Notes under the pieces: model-generated
Seen by the model: only the letters and a program-made list of their open reading frames with translations
Database searches by the model: none
Told to the model about the DNA's origin: nothing
Assembly (NCBI GenBank): GCA_027313505.1
Contig: DAHVDN010000003.1
Span: 20,721-84,720 of the forward strand
Origin: Candidatus Dormiibacterota bacterium
Lineage (GTDB): Bacteria; Chloroflexota; Dormibacteria; Aeolococcales; Bog-877
Reading direction: 5' to 3'
DNA length: 64,000 bases
Program-made: the position numbers and the translations under genes
In this document: piece after piece, positions 53,063 through 62,800 of the stretch
Numbering within the stretch: the first letter of the stretch is position 1
How the letters are laid out: every line of letters starts with the position of its first letter

Positions 53063-53677
53063 ATGCCAGACCAGAGTCGTGAGCGCGTTGAGCCACCCGC
53101 CGAGGCGGAATCGGGAGTGTCGGCGACGCCCACATCCAACCTCCATGCCGAACTCCAGAGGGTGGAGGGCGAGCTCGACCAGACCAGGGCGTCATACCAG
53201 CGGCTCGCAGCTGACTTCGAGAACTACAAGCGACGGAAGCTCCAGGAGACACAGGACCTGGCGCGGTATGGTGCCGCGGCGCTGCTTACCGCACTGCTTC
53301 CCGCGCTGGATAACCTGGAACGAGCGGTGTCTCACATCGACGAGGACGCCACCGACGGGCTGTCCGCCGGGTTGAGACTTACCCTGCGTCAGCTCGAGGA
53401 GGCGCTGGCCTCTCAGGGAGTCAAGCGTGTGCCGGCGGTTGGGGAGCCGTTTGACCCGCGTCTGCACGATGCCGTTACCACTGTCGAGGGCTCCGGGTTG
53501 GAACGTGACATGGTTGTCGCGGAGCTGGTCCCTGGCTACCAGATCCATGACAGGGTGATCCGCCCGGCTCAGGTGAGTGTGGCTCAAGCCGCAACGCCCA
53601 GTCGGGGGGCCTCGGGACCGACCGTGGCCGTTGAGGAGACCGTGGAAACCTTGCCCGACGAGTCCGCCCCCGATTGA
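53063..53677 (+). CDS. grpE: Nucleotide exchange factor GrpE
   Basis: Nucleotide exchange factor for DnaK, 204 residues. Coiled-coil N-terminal half (about 25-75: [21 protein letters not shown]), then [11 protein letters not shown] and the beta-wing with [10 protein letters not shown] and [21 protein letters not shown] 53063 has GGGAGG six bases upstream. The C-terminus has an acidic tail of about 30 residues. The stop overlaps the dnaJ start (TGATG). Its client DnaK is not encoded here. Confidence 0.95.
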   Translation: MPDQSRERVEPPAEAESGVSATPTSNLHAELQRVEGELDQTRASYQRLAADFENYKRRKLQETQDLARYGAAALLTALLPALDNLERAVSHIDEDATDGLSAGLRLTLRQLEEALASQGVKRVPAVGEPFDPRLHDAVTTVEGSGLERDMVVAELVPGYQIHDRVIRPAQVSVAQAATPSRGASGPTVAVEETVETLPDESAPD

Positions 53678-54789
53678 TGCCGCAGACCAAGCGCGATTAC
53701 TACGAAGTCCTAGGGGTGGACCGCGGCGCCACTCCTGAGGAGCTGAAGCGGGCCTACCGGAAACTCGCCATGCAGTATCACCCTGATCGCAACGGTGGGG
53801 ATACCGAGGCGGAACAACGATTCAAGGAGGTTGGGGAGGCGTATCAGGTGCTTTCCGACCCCGCCAGGAGGCAGCGCTACGATGCCTACGGGCAGGCTGG
53901 AGAGGGAATGGGCAGCGGGGGAGCGTTCAACTTCCAGTCGGCCTTCGATCTCTTCGATATGTTCTTTGGCGGTGGCGGCGCACAGCGGCAGCGGACCGGG
54001 CCGCGGCGTGGATCCGACCTGCGCCTACACGTGACGATCGACTTCCAGGAAGCGATCACGGGGGTGACCCGGACCTTCGAGGTGTCCAAGCCCGCGGCCT
54101 GTGAGGAGTGCCAAGGGTCGGGTGCCCAGCCGGGGACAGCGGCCATCCTTTGTCAGGAATGCCAAGGCCGAGGTCAGGTGCAGCGGGTGCGCCAGTCGCT
54201 GCTGGGTCAGATGGTGACGGTGGAGCCTTGTCCCCGATGCCGCGGCGAGGGGCAGGTGATCGACTCTCCCTGTTCGGTGTGTCACGGCCAGGGTCTGATT
54301 GACGCCAAGAAGTCCATCGAGGTCCAGATTCCAGCTGGGGTGGACAACGAGATGCAGGTCAGAGTTCCAGGGGAGGGGGCGGCGGGGCCTCGAGGTGGGC
54401 CGCCGGGAGACCTCTTTCTGGTCATCACGGTCAGGGCTCACGAGCACCTGGTCCGCCGAGGGATGACCATCGTCTACGAGTGTCCCATCACCGTGTCCCA
54501 GGCCGCGCTTGGCGACACCATTGAAGTACCGACGGTTGATGGTCCCGCCACGATGACGGTCAAACCGGGCACCCAGTACGGTGAGCAGGTACGCCTAGCA
54601 GGGAAGGGAGCCCCAGACCCCCGCACCGGTCGCAGGGGTGACCAGGTGGTCCGGCTTCGCGTGGTCATCCCGACGAAGTTGACCGATCGCCAACGCCACT
54701 TGCTTCGTGAGCTGGCGCCACCAGACGGTAAGCCGCACCCGGTCCGCCGGGGCTTTTTTGAGCACATCAAGGACGCCATCGGAATCTGA
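53677..54789 (+). CDS. dnaJ: Chaperone DnaJ
   Basis: Type I J-protein of 370 residues. The J domain (1-70) has YYEVLGVDR and the HPD motif in YHPDRNGG. A glycine/phenylalanine region follows (about 70-105), then four zinc repeats CxxCxGxG ([36 protein letters not shown]), and the C-terminal substrate domains. ATG 53677 shares one base with the grpE stop (a TTG three bases earlier is less likely). The usual dnaK between grpE and dnaJ is absent. Confidence 0.96.
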   Translation: MPQTKRDYYEVLGVDRGATPEELKRAYRKLAMQYHPDRNGGDTEAEQRFKEVGEAYQVLSDPARRQRYDAYGQAGEGMGSGGAFNFQSAFDLFDMFFGGGGAQRQRTGPRRGSDLRLHVTIDFQEAITGVTRTFEVSKPAACEECQGSGAQPGTAAILCQECQGRGQVQRVRQSLLGQMVTVEPCPRCRGEGQVIDSPCSVCHGQGLIDAKKSIEVQIPAGVDNEMQVRVPGEGAAGPRGGPPGDLFLVITVRAHEHLVRRGMTIVYECPITVSQAALGDTIEVPTVDGPATMTVKPGTQYGEQVRLAGKGAPDPRTGRRGDQVVRLRVVIPTKLTDRQRHLLRELAPPDGKPHPVRRGFFEHIKDAIGI

Positions 54790-54895
54790 TTCCTGGGCGC
54801 GGTTTAGGCCAGTGGGCGAGCGGGTATCACCGCCTTGGGATGAGGCCATCCCCCCAGAAAAGCTGGGTGAATCGGTGATGTTGGAGGTGTTTGCG

Positions 54896-55414
54896 ATGGC
54901 TCGTTGGGATCCATGGAGCGACCTGTTCAATCTGCAATCGGAGATGGCCCGCTGGGCCAACGACGCGCTGGGCAACGGTTCTTACCTGTCCGCCGTCTCG
55001 GACGGTGATAGGGGCGCCCGGCCATCAATGCCTGTGACTTACCTGCCTCTGGACATTCGGCAGCGCGACGGTGAGTTTGTTATCGAGGCCTCGGTTCCGG
55101 GGCTCGGCCCTGACGAGGTCGAGATTACCGCCGACCAAGGGGTGTTGACCATCAGGGGCCAGCGCAAGGCGCGCGGTGAAGAGCAGTCAGAGGGCACCTA
55201 TTTGCGCCGGGAGCGTAGTGCGTACACCTTAGTTCGGCAGCTGACCCTTCCCTCGGACGTCAAGGAGGATCAGATCAGCGCGAGCTTCCAAAACGGAGTC
55301 CTCACCGTTCGTATACCCAGGGTTGCCGCTCCCGCTCCCCGCAGAATTCCAGTCGCTAGTGGTGATCGGCAGGATGAACCCCAGGTGATAGAGGCGGGCA
55401 CCTCCGGGGAGTAG
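54896..55414 (+). CDS. Hsp20 small heat-shock protein
   Basis: A 172-residue alpha-crystallin-type chaperone. The N-terminal MARWDPWSDLFNLQSEM is typical of bacterial Hsp20. The crystallin domain (about 45-140) has LPLDIRQRDGEFVIEASVPGL and ends with the signature ASFQNGVLTVRIPR. ATG 54896 has GGAGG eight bases upstream; longer frames into the dnaJ end are not needed. Placed 106 bases after dnaJ, it is probably part of the heat-shock cluster, though no second CIRCE precedes it. Confidence 0.92.
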   Translation: MARWDPWSDLFNLQSEMARWANDALGNGSYLSAVSDGDRGARPSMPVTYLPLDIRQRDGEFVIEASVPGLGPDEVEITADQGVLTIRGQRKARGEEQSEGTYLRRERSAYTLVRQLTLPSDVKEDQISASFQNGVLTVRIPRVAAPAPRRIPVASGDRQDEPQVIEAGTSGE

Positions 55415-55431
55415 TTTCTGCGGCACAGGAT

Positions 55432-55461
55432 GGGGTCCCGGCTGCGGTCAGCTGGGGCCCC
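55432..55461. terminator. Hairpin between hsp20 and the convergent galT-like gene
   Basis: GGGGTCCC-GGCTG pairs with CAGCT-GGGGCCCC: a 13-pair stem (two G-U) closed by a CGGT tetraloop, 18 bases after the hsp20 stop. No T-run follows on either strand. Likely a bidirectional transcription end between convergent genes. Confidence 0.5.
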
Positions 55462-55544
55462 ACATCACCACCCGAAACGATCGAACAGCTTCGCGACGGG
55501 GTCCGAACCGACCAGCTGGAGCTGGTTGATGGCCCAGCGCCGAG

Positions 55545-56645
55545 CTAGCGAGCAAGCGATCTTGCCATCGGATCCCTCATCAGGGCCGCAAGCTCCTCGG
55601 GACTTCGAACCATGAACGGTTCCTCGAGCAGGTGGTGCCAGGCCGTGGTGTCGGACCCCTGGATATCGGGGTTGAAGTAGATTCGTGGCGAGATGCGAGC
55701 GTGGAGCCGGAAATGGTCGTCGGGCTCGCCTGCGGGGCTTGGATAGAAGGCGAGATTGAAGGAACCCACACCGTCGGCGGCCAAACGGCGAAGTGCTGAG
55801 CAGAGCCCCACCGCAAACTCATGGATCGCCTCTCGGGGGAGCTCTTCGAGCGAACGATACCGCGGAAAGATCACGAGTAGGTCAGAGACCACGCTCTTGG
55901 AGACGAAAGCCGTCAACCAAAAGGTGTTGGGAGCCTCGGCGATGAAGCGCTCGCCCAGCTGCCTCTCGCAGGACCTAAGGCCATCCCAATACCTTTGGGC
56001 GTGCTTGAGGTAGAACGCGCGGCTGCTGCGGATCTCATCCTCGAGGAGGTTGCCCGGCCGATCGGTCAAAAAGCCTTGAATGTGGGGGTGAACCTGAGTC
56101 GCTCCTGCCAGAGGCATGTAGTTCCAAGTCACCAGGGAAAAGCTGCCCTGGGACAGCGGCGCCAGACTTTTGAAGTAGTCCTGCAGTGCTTGGATCCCAC
56201 TTACGATTTGATCGGCGGTGAACTCCTCGAGGGGGACGAAGTGCTGCTCGGTCAGTGCCACCACCACGCTGTGGCGGTCGTACGGGCTCAAGTTCGGGAA
56301 CAGTGTTGACTCCCCTCGCCGAATCCTGCCTTCGGCGGCATGGGGCAGCAGGGGGGTCACCTCCAACAACCGGTCTGGGCAGAAGGGGCAGCCCTCCCGA
56401 CTGGTTGTCACCACCGCGGAGAGGTCCACTCGCTGCAGGTGGAAACCCTGGAAATGCGCCAGGCGCCCGCTCCTTTGGGTGAGGGGGTCGCGCCGGAGTT
56501 CAACCTCCATAGTTATCTCCTCCAGGGCGCCATCCGAGTTTGGAAGCAGGTAAGACGTAGTCCGTGGCTCTCTCTCGAACGAGATGATGGCCTCTTGGGA
56601 CTCGCCCCCAGGTTCCGCTGAGGAGCTGTCTCTCACCTGGTTCAA
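55545..56645 (-). CDS. Galactose-1-phosphate uridylyltransferase-like protein
   Basis: A 366-residue HIT-superfamily nucleotidyl transferase. CPFCPDR (86-92) is the zinc pair and HPHIQ (186-190) the active-site motif of GalT; NYMPLAGATQVHPH and the C-terminal LHARISPRIYFNPD correspond to the second GalT half. The HPHxQ glutamine supports uridylyl transfer rather than ADP-specific phosphorylase. TTG 56645 overlaps the rsmE stop. No galK or galE is adjacent, so a related sugar-1-phosphate may be the substrate. Confidence 0.75.
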   Translation of the reverse strand: MNQVRDSSSAEPGGESQEAIISFEREPRTTSYLLPNSDGALEEITMEVELRRDPLTQRSGRLAHFQGFHLQRVDLSAVVTTSREGCPFCPDRLLEVTPLLPHAAEGRIRRGESTLFPNLSPYDRHSVVVALTEQHFVPLEEFTADQIVSGIQALQDYFKSLAPLSQGSFSLVTWNYMPLAGATQVHPHIQGFLTDRPGNLLEDEIRSSRAFYLKHAQRYWDGLRSCERQLGERFIAEAPNTFWLTAFVSKSVVSDLLVIFPRYRSLEELPREAIHEFAVGLCSALRRLAADGVGSFNLAFYPSPAGEPDDHFRLHARISPRIYFNPDIQGSDTTAWHHLLEEPFMVRSPEELAALMRDPMARSLAR

Positions 56646-57388
56646 ACCTCCAGGTCACCTGCCCTTGACAGCAGGACGGCGACGGCCACCGTGGCGGCAA
56701 GGATGGTGCGGAGATTGCGCCGGCCCAGAGAGACCGTGCGTGCTCCCCGCGCCTCAAGGTACTCCAGCTCGCCGGGGGTAAGGCCGCCCTCGGGGCCGAT
56801 CACAAGGGCCGTGGGTCGACCGGGGTCCCACGGGAATGAAGCGATCCCCGCTGTCGCCGAGCTGGCGCAGGCCACCAGCTGGGGCGAGTCTTCAAGCCTC
56901 AGAGTCGACTCAACGGCCTCCTCCAAAGGCATCACCGAGTTGACCGCGGGCGCCACATGGCGCCCGGCAAGCTGCGCCGCCTCCCTCGCAATCCGCTGCC
57001 ACCTGACCTGTCGCAGTGGGACCTGGCCGCCGTCGAAGCGCGGAACGGTGCGCTCTGTGAGCACCGGCCAGACCGAGGCGACTCCGAGCTCCGCCACCCT
57101 TTCGCAGACCTCACCCATCCCGTGCCCCTTGGGGATCGCCTGGAGAAGGTGGACTCGGGCTGCTGCCTCCCTTCCTATCACCAGGGATGAGACCACCCGC
57201 CCCAGGACGGTCGCCGAGCTCACGGCGTCCAGCCGTACGAGGTGCTCCTTGCCCGGAGAGCAGACCACCGTGATGGTGTCCCCGGGGTGCATTCTCAGCG
57301 AGCGCGTCAGGTGATGAGCGTCCTCACCGACGATTTCAACAACTCCATCGGGGCTCACCTGTCGCGGGGCGACAAGAATGGTGGGCAC
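56642..57388 (-). CDS. rsmE: 16S rRNA m3U1498 methyltransferase
   Basis: SPOUT-fold methyltransferase of 248 residues. N-terminal PUA-like part with HHLTRSLRMHPGD; the C-terminal knot has LVIGPEGGLTPGELEYLE and VSLGRRNLRTILAATVA, where most family members read LRTETA; here the acidic/threonine pair is replaced (LRTILAA). GTG 57388 lies six bases after TAAACT and lacks a Shine-Dalgarno. It is followed by the galT-like gene with a four-base overlap. Confidence 0.9.
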   Translation of the reverse strand: MPTILVAPRQVSPDGVVEIVGEDAHHLTRSLRMHPGDTITVVCSPGKEHLVRLDAVSSATVLGRVVSSLVIGREAAARVHLLQAIPKGHGMGEVCERVAELGVASVWPVLTERTVPRFDGGQVPLRQVRWQRIAREAAQLAGRHVAPAVNSVMPLEEAVESTLRLEDSPQLVACASSATAGIASFPWDPGRPTALVIGPEGGLTPGELEYLEARGARTVSLGRRNLRTILAATVAVAVLLSRAGDLEV

Positions 57389-57394
57389 GCCCCG

Positions 57395-57400
57395 AGTTTA
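57395..57400 (-). promoter_or_regulatory. -10 hexamer TAAACT of rsmE
   Basis: TAAACT on the minus strand exactly six bases before GTG 57388, the same hexamer and spacing as at pdhA. Leaderless layout. Confidence 0.5.
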
Positions 57401-57463
57401 CTTCCAACTGGTGATCGAGTAGCGCCTTCCCGGCTTGCGGGGTTTGGTCGATACCATCGCCTC

Positions 57464-58303
57464 ATGGAGTGGCCATCTTCGAGCCAGCTGCGAGCGGTGG
57501 AGGTTGAGCCTGGGGTGCACCTCGCGGTGCACGACGTGGGGGAGGGACAACCTCTCCTTGTTATCCCGGGTCTTGGCACCGACTACCACGCCTTCGTCTG
57601 GAACATCGCCGAGCTCGCCCAGCGTTGGCGGTGCCTGGTCGTCGACCAGCGCGGTCTGGGCGGGTCTGACGCCACGCCCGGACCCTATTCGATGGAGCAG
57701 TTGGCCGACGATGCGGCCACGGTCCTGGAGAGGTTGGCTCCCGGCGGAGCCTTTGTCTTCGGGGTGTCCATGGGCGGGATGGTTGCCCAGCATCTGGCCA
57801 TTCGATACCCGAAGGCCGTCCGATCCCTGATCCTCGGGTGTACCGGGCCCGGGGGCCATTTGTCGGTGCGAGCAGATCCAGCCAACACCAGGTTGCTGCT
57901 GGGGGGCGACGCTAAGGAACCCGGCCTCGCGTATCGCGTCGCCTGTCAGGTGTTGTACGAGCGGCGTTGGCGGGAGGCCCACTCGGAGGTCATCGAGGAC
58001 GCCGTCCACTGGCGAGCCACGCACCCAGTGCGTCCCGGAGTCTTCGCCGCCCACTGGGCGGCCATCAGACACCATGACACCGGCGAGAGGCTTGCCAACA
58101 TCACAGCTCCCACGCTGGTACTTCATGGGACATCCGACGTCGTGATGCCGCCGGGAAACGGAACAGTGCTCGCCAACCAGATCCCCGACGCGATGCTGAA
58201 GTGGCTCCCGGGGCGCGGGCATATGTTCTTTCAGGAGGACCCTGGGGGAACCTTGGCGCTGATTCAGGCCCATCTAGGCGCACCGACGGCCCACCCTGCC
58301 TAG
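57464..58303 (+). CDS. Alpha/beta hydrolase
   Basis: A 279-residue alpha/beta hydrolase with the nucleophile elbow FGVSMGGMV (Ser102), acid Asp225 in LHGTSDVVMP and base His253 in GRGHMFF. Oxyanion region LVIPGLGTDYHAF. It resembles 3-oxoadipate enol-lactonase or other small esterases, but substrate is unknown. ATG 57464 follows GATACC by eight bases with no Shine-Dalgarno; the open frame upstream overlaps the divergent rsmE. Stands alone on the plus strand. Confidence 0.82.
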   Translation: MEWPSSSQLRAVEVEPGVHLAVHDVGEGQPLLVIPGLGTDYHAFVWNIAELAQRWRCLVVDQRGLGGSDATPGPYSMEQLADDAATVLERLAPGGAFVFGVSMGGMVAQHLAIRYPKAVRSLILGCTGPGGHLSVRADPANTRLLLGGDAKEPGLAYRVACQVLYERRWREAHSEVIEDAVHWRATHPVRPGVFAAHWAAIRHHDTGERLANITAPTLVLHGTSDVVMPPGNGTVLANQIPDAMLKWLPGRGHMFFQEDPGGTLALIQAHLGAPTAHPA

Positions 58304-58431
58304 TGGCCGGCGGAACAGGATCTCGCACCCCCGCCATCGGTGCTGACCCCGGTGCCCTCGTGAAATGGGAACTGCAAAGAGGCCCTCATGTCCTCAGAAA
58401 GCTACAATCCCAGTTCGGCATACATCCGCCG

Positions 58432-58447
58432 GCCGGTGCCAACCGGC
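58432..58447 (+). other. Small hairpin in the rpsU leader
   Basis: GCCGGT-GCCA-ACCGGC, six pairs with a four-base loop, 20 bases before the rpsU Shine-Dalgarno. A TACAAT at 58403-58408 could be the -10 of rpsU. The structure may be part of leader control. Confidence 0.3.
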
Positions 58448-58481
58448 ATTGAATTTGATGGGCCCTAGGAGGTGAAATCCA

Positions 58482-58664
58482 CTGTCGGAGGTAAAGCTGC
58501 GGGAAGGGGAGTCGTTCGAGAGCGCGCTGCGTCGCTTCAACAAGAAGATCAAGCAGAACGGCATACTCACCGAGGTGCGGCGTCGGGAGTTCTACGAGAA
58601 GCCCAGCGTTCGCCGGAAGAAGAAGACCATGGCGGCCCGGAAGCGGCGAGCGAAGCAGGTATAG
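58482..58664 (+). CDS. rpsU: 30S ribosomal protein bS21, CTG start
   Basis: A 60-residue basic protein. [18 protein letters not shown], then [21 protein letters not shown], and the lysine/arginine-rich tail [11 protein letters not shown] match bS21. No ATG, GTG or TTG lies in the frame: a TGA at 58473-58475 is followed by only AAT and CCA before CTG 58482. The full Shine-Dalgarno AGGAGGTGA (58467-58475) ends six bases ahead of that CTG, so CTG is the start. It lies upstream of ybeY and overlaps its likely start. bS21 is missing in most Actinobacteria. Confidence 0.93.
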   Translation: MSEVKLREGESFESALRRFNKKIKQNGILTEVRRREFYEKPSVRRKKKTMAARKRRAKQV

Positions 58665-59200
58665 GTCAGCGTCAGCCACCCCGGTCCGAGGTCGCCCTCT
58701 CCTTTTCCCGCTCTCTAAGTGCCTCGGAACGCCAGTTTGCCCGCCGGTGCGAGGTTGGCAGGCTGCTCGAGGAAGCGCTCGCTGATTTGGGTCTGGCCGG
58801 GAACTGCCTGGCATGTCGGCTGACCACGGACCGTGAGAGTCGCCGGCTCAATCGGCGGTTCGCGGGCGTCGATTCGGCCACCGACGTGCTTTCGTTTCCT
58901 GCCAGTCGCCCGGGAGACGGAAGTGCATTTCGCATTGCCCCTGGAGAGGACACTCAGCTTGGGGACATCGTGATCTCCGTGCCGACCGCGCTTCGCCAAT
59001 CCCAAGAGGCAGGGGCCGATCCTACGAGCGAGGTGGGTCTGCTCGCCATTCACGGGCTGCTCCATCTGCTCGGTCATGACCACTACCTGGCGCGGGACGC
59101 ATCGCGGATGACCATTGCCACCCGCCAACTTCTCTCCCAGCACGCCGCTCGCCGCGGCTGGCTTCCGCCCCGGGTCCCGCCGCTGCAGCCATCCGCGTGA
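58661..59200 (+). CDS. ybeY: Endoribonuclease YbeY (rRNA maturation), start unclear
   Basis: Single-strand RNase needed for 16S rRNA 3'-end maturation. The metal motif is [11 protein letters not shown] near residue 130-140; [19 protein letters not shown] and LGDIVISV are family blocks. The first strand VALSFSRS should lie close to the N-terminus, but no ATG, GTG, TTG or CTG is in frame between 58472 and about 58760. The nearest candidate is ATA 58661, which overlaps the rpsU stop (ATAG), giving 179 residues; GTG 58472 would read through all of rpsU. The end overlaps pth (GTGA). Confidence 0.85.
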   Translation: MGQRQPPRSEVALSFSRSLSASERQFARRCEVGRLLEEALADLGLAGNCLACRLTTDRESRRLNRRFAGVDSATDVLSFPASRPGDGSAFRIAPGEDTQLGDIVISVPTALRQSQEAGADPTSEVGLLAIHGLLHLLGHDHYLARDASRMTIATRQLLSQHAARRGWLPPRVPPLQPSA

Positions 59201-59808
59201 GTGACTCGACCCTTCTGGTGGTGGGGCTGGGCAACCCCGGGCCAGGGTACCGTCTGCAGCGCCACAATGTCGGTGCAGAGGCGGTCAGGGCCCTGGGTGA
59301 GCGACTCGGTGCCAGGCGAGATCGATACGCGGGTCCGGCGGTTGTTGCTCGCGCTCGATGGGGTGAGACCGAATTGGTGCTGGCGCAGCCCCTGACCTTT
59401 ATGAATTCATCTGGTCAGGCGGGAGTGCATCTCACACGAACCCTGGGGCTCGGATTGGCCCAGGTAGTTGTCGTCTATGACGACTTGGATCTACCCCTTG
59501 GCCGCCTTCGCCTTAGGGCTGGTGGAAGTCCAGGTGGCCACAACGGGATCAAGTCTCTTCAGGACCACTGGCGATCTCAGCAGTTTACGAGGGTGCGCAT
59601 AGGTATCGGACGGCCGCCCGAGGGAGTCGATCCCATCGACTACGTCCTGGGGCGCCCCGGCGACCGTGAGCGAGAGGAGTTGGTCGGCGCCGAGCTCCGG
59701 GCAGGCGACGCGGTCCTGAAGTTGGCGGAAGTCGGAATCGCGGAGGCGATGACCGAGTTCAACCGGAGCGTTCCACCCTCCACGGGAGCTCCCAAAGATG
59801 ACGACTAG
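59197..59808 (+). CDS. pth: Peptidyl-tRNA hydrolase
   Basis: Releases peptides from prematurely dropped peptidyl-tRNA, 203 residues. VVGLGNPGPGYRLQRHNVG (catalytic histidine in RHNVG), LAQPLTFMNSSGQAG, VVVYDDLDLPLGRLRL (catalytic Asp), and GGHNGIKSL. GTG 59197 overlaps the ybeY stop. The C-terminus overlaps mfd by 11 bases. The pth-mfd order is widespread. Confidence 0.96.
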   Translation: MSDSTLLVVGLGNPGPGYRLQRHNVGAEAVRALGERLGARRDRYAGPAVVARARWGETELVLAQPLTFMNSSGQAGVHLTRTLGLGLAQVVVVYDDLDLPLGRLRLRAGGSPGGHNGIKSLQDHWRSQQFTRVRIGIGRPPEGVDPIDYVLGRPGDREREELVGAELRAGDAVLKLAEVGIAEAMTEFNRSVPPSTGAPKDDD

Positions 59809-62800
59809 AACCATGGCTGGAAACTCGGTCAGACTCCGACCGGCAGGTCAAGACAGCAGCCTGATTGCCAGGCTCAGCGAGTCACCGCTGGGCAGAACAC
59901 TCGACCAATGGAAGGAAGCCGGGTTGGGGCAGGGTCAGATCGGAGGTGTCCCTCACGCGGGCGCGCCCCTGCTTGCGGTGCTGGCGCAGCGGCTGTTGGG
60001 CAGGACGGTCTGCCTGCTGGTGTCGGAGCCTGAGGCCGCCTGGCAAGAGGTAGCGACCTGGCTGGGTGGAGAACCGGGATGCAGCCTCTTCCCCGCGGCC
60101 GACACCCTGCCCTTTGACCGGGTGGCGCCAGCGTCGGCGATCGTGAGACACCGCCTGCAGACCCTGCGAGAACTCAGTTCCGGTCGCCCAGGGGTGGTGG
60201 TCACCTCGGCGGAGGCGCTGCTGCGCCCGACACTGTCCAGGGAGTGGGTTGGGACGTGGCTGGCGGAGGTCAAGCCCGGGCTGCAGTTGGCTCCGGAGCG
60301 AATGGCCCAGCTACTGTTGGAATCCGGTTATCGCCAGGAATCCATTGTGGCTCGTCCCGGTGATTTCGCAAGGCGTGGAGGGATAATCGACTGCTTTCCT
60401 CTTGACAACCACCCTTGGAGGGCGGAGTGGGAGGCCGACACCGTGGCCGGCCTTTGGCGCCTCGACCCAGAAACTCAGGGATCGAGGGCCAAGCTTCTTG
60501 CGGTGGAGTTGATGCCAGCACGGGAGTTTTCCCTGGATCGGACGACCCTTCAAGGCAGCGCTCGACGCATCTCAGAGTGGGAGCTGGTCCAACTGCGAGG
60601 GGACGTCCGGGACCGATGGCAGGCCGATCTTGACCTGATGTTAGGGGGTGGTCTGCCGGACCCGGTCGACGCCGTCGGTCCGCTGCTTGCCGACCCAGCT
60701 AATACCCTGCTCGTCCATCTGCCAGCGGATACGGTGTTCATCACCGAGGATTGGAGTCGGCTCGGGCGGCTGTGCTCCACCTGGCTCGATGAGTGCGAGT
60801 CGATTCGCGCCGCCGAGGTGGCTCGCGGAGAGCTGCCCAAGGAACTTCCGCTGGCCGTTGCTCAACTCGGCACGTTGGAGGCCAGGATTCATTCATCTGA
60901 TTGGCTCGACCTCATGCGAGAGGTGGGTGGGCAGGATCAGATTCTCGGTGATGCCCAGATGCTCGCTGTACCGGCGTTTGCAGGGAGCATGGAGGCATTT
61001 CATCGGTGGGCCGAGGAATTTCGGGCCGCAGCGGGAACTGTCCTGCAGCTGGGACTCCAGGAGTCACGAGTTACCGAGCTGACCGAAGAGCGAGGTCTCC
61101 GGCCAACCTCCGTCGAGAGCTTCTCTGCAACTGACACTCCAATCCCCAGCGGCGGCCTCCTGGTCGGTCCCGGAGACCTCAGAGCAGGGCTCCTACTCAG
61201 CGGGGCCGGGGTTGCGGTGGTCGCCGACTCTGATCTCTTCGGCGCCCAAAAGCGGCGGGCGTCGGCGTTGCTGCGCTCGGTTCACAGAGCCGAGTCCAGC
61301 GCTTCGGGGAGGCTGAGACACGCCCCGGGCTCCACCGCCGACCCTTCGGTCTTTCGCTTCAAGCTTGAGCTCGGCGACGTCGTGGTCCATCGTGATCACG
61401 GCCTGGGGCGGTTTGTCGGCATGCGCCGAGTCAGTGACGGTACGACCGAGCGCGAGTACATGCAGCTTGAGTACGCCGATGGCAACAAGCTCTACGTTCC
61501 GGCTGAGCATCTGGACCGGGTCGAGCGCTATTCAGGCGGCGCTGATGCCTCCCCAACCCTCTCCAGGCTCGGTTCCGGTGACTGGGAGCGTACCCGGCGC
61601 TCAGTTCGTCGGCGGATAGACCAAATCGCAGAGGACCTAGTCGAACTCTACGCCTTGAGGCGCAAGGCGAAGGGGCACGCCTTTCCGGCGGACACCCACT
61701 GGCAGCAGGAGATGGAGGCATCGTTCCCCTATCAGGAGACCAGAGACCAGCTCATGGTCCTGGAAGACATAAAGCGCGACATGGAGTCCGAGCGGCCGAT
61801 GGACAGACTCCTTTGTGGTGACGTCGGCTTCGGCAAGACCGAGATTGCCCTGCGCGCCGCCTTCAAGGCGGTGGAGGGAGGGCAGCAGGTTGCGGTGCTG
61901 GTGCCGACGACCGTGTTGGCGCAGCAGCACTTCCTGACGTTTCAGGACCGGCTGACCGCTTTCCCCATCTCCGTGGAGCAACTCTCCCGCTTGCGCACGG
62001 ACGATGAGGCTAAGCAGGTGATGGCCGGGCTCGCCCAGGGCACGGTTGACATCGTGATTGGAACTCACCGGCTGCTTCAGAAGGATGTTCGGTTCAAGCG
62101 CCTCGGGCTCGTGGTGCTGGACGAGGAGCAGCGCTTTGGGGTGCGGCAGAAGGAGCGCTTGAAGCAGCTGCGCACCTCGGTGGACATCCTCTCTTTGTCA
62201 GCCACCCCCATACCCAGGACGCTGCACATGGCCCTGGCAGGAATACGTGACCTTTCGGTGATCCGGACCCCACCTGAGGGTCGTTTGCCGATCCGCACCT
62301 ACGTCACCGCCAAGGAGGGGGGCCTGATCCAGGATGTGATCAGGAGGGAGCTCGCCCGCCGCGGCCAGGTCTACTACGTGCACAACCGCGTCCACAGCAT
62401 GCTTCGCGAGGTCGAACTTCTCCGGGAGCTGGTGCCGGAGGCGCGGTTGGCGATAGCTCATGGCCAGATGGATGAGCGCGAGCTGGCCCGGGTGATGGTG
62501 GCCTTCACCGAGGGGGAGGTCGATGTCCTCTGCTGCACCACGATCATCGAGAATGGACTTGACATTCCCAACGCCAACACCCTGGTAGTTGATGACGCTT
62601 CGCGGCTCGGCCTGGCCCAGCTGTACCAGTTGAGGGGGCGCGTGGGGCGCTCGGGCCAGCGCGCCTACGCCTACTTTCTTTACGATCCAACGCGCTCCCT
62701 GACTGAGCAGGCCGACAAGCGGCTAGACGTCGTCGCCGATCTCCAGGATCTGGGCTCAGGGTTCGCCCTGGCACTAAAGGACCTTGAAATCAGGGGTGCC

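Noticed and set aside
58472..59200. GTG 58472 as ybeY start
   Set aside because: Would read through all of rpsU in another frame and add about 63 residues unlike any YbeY N-terminus; the GTG is part of the rpsU Shine-Dalgarno.
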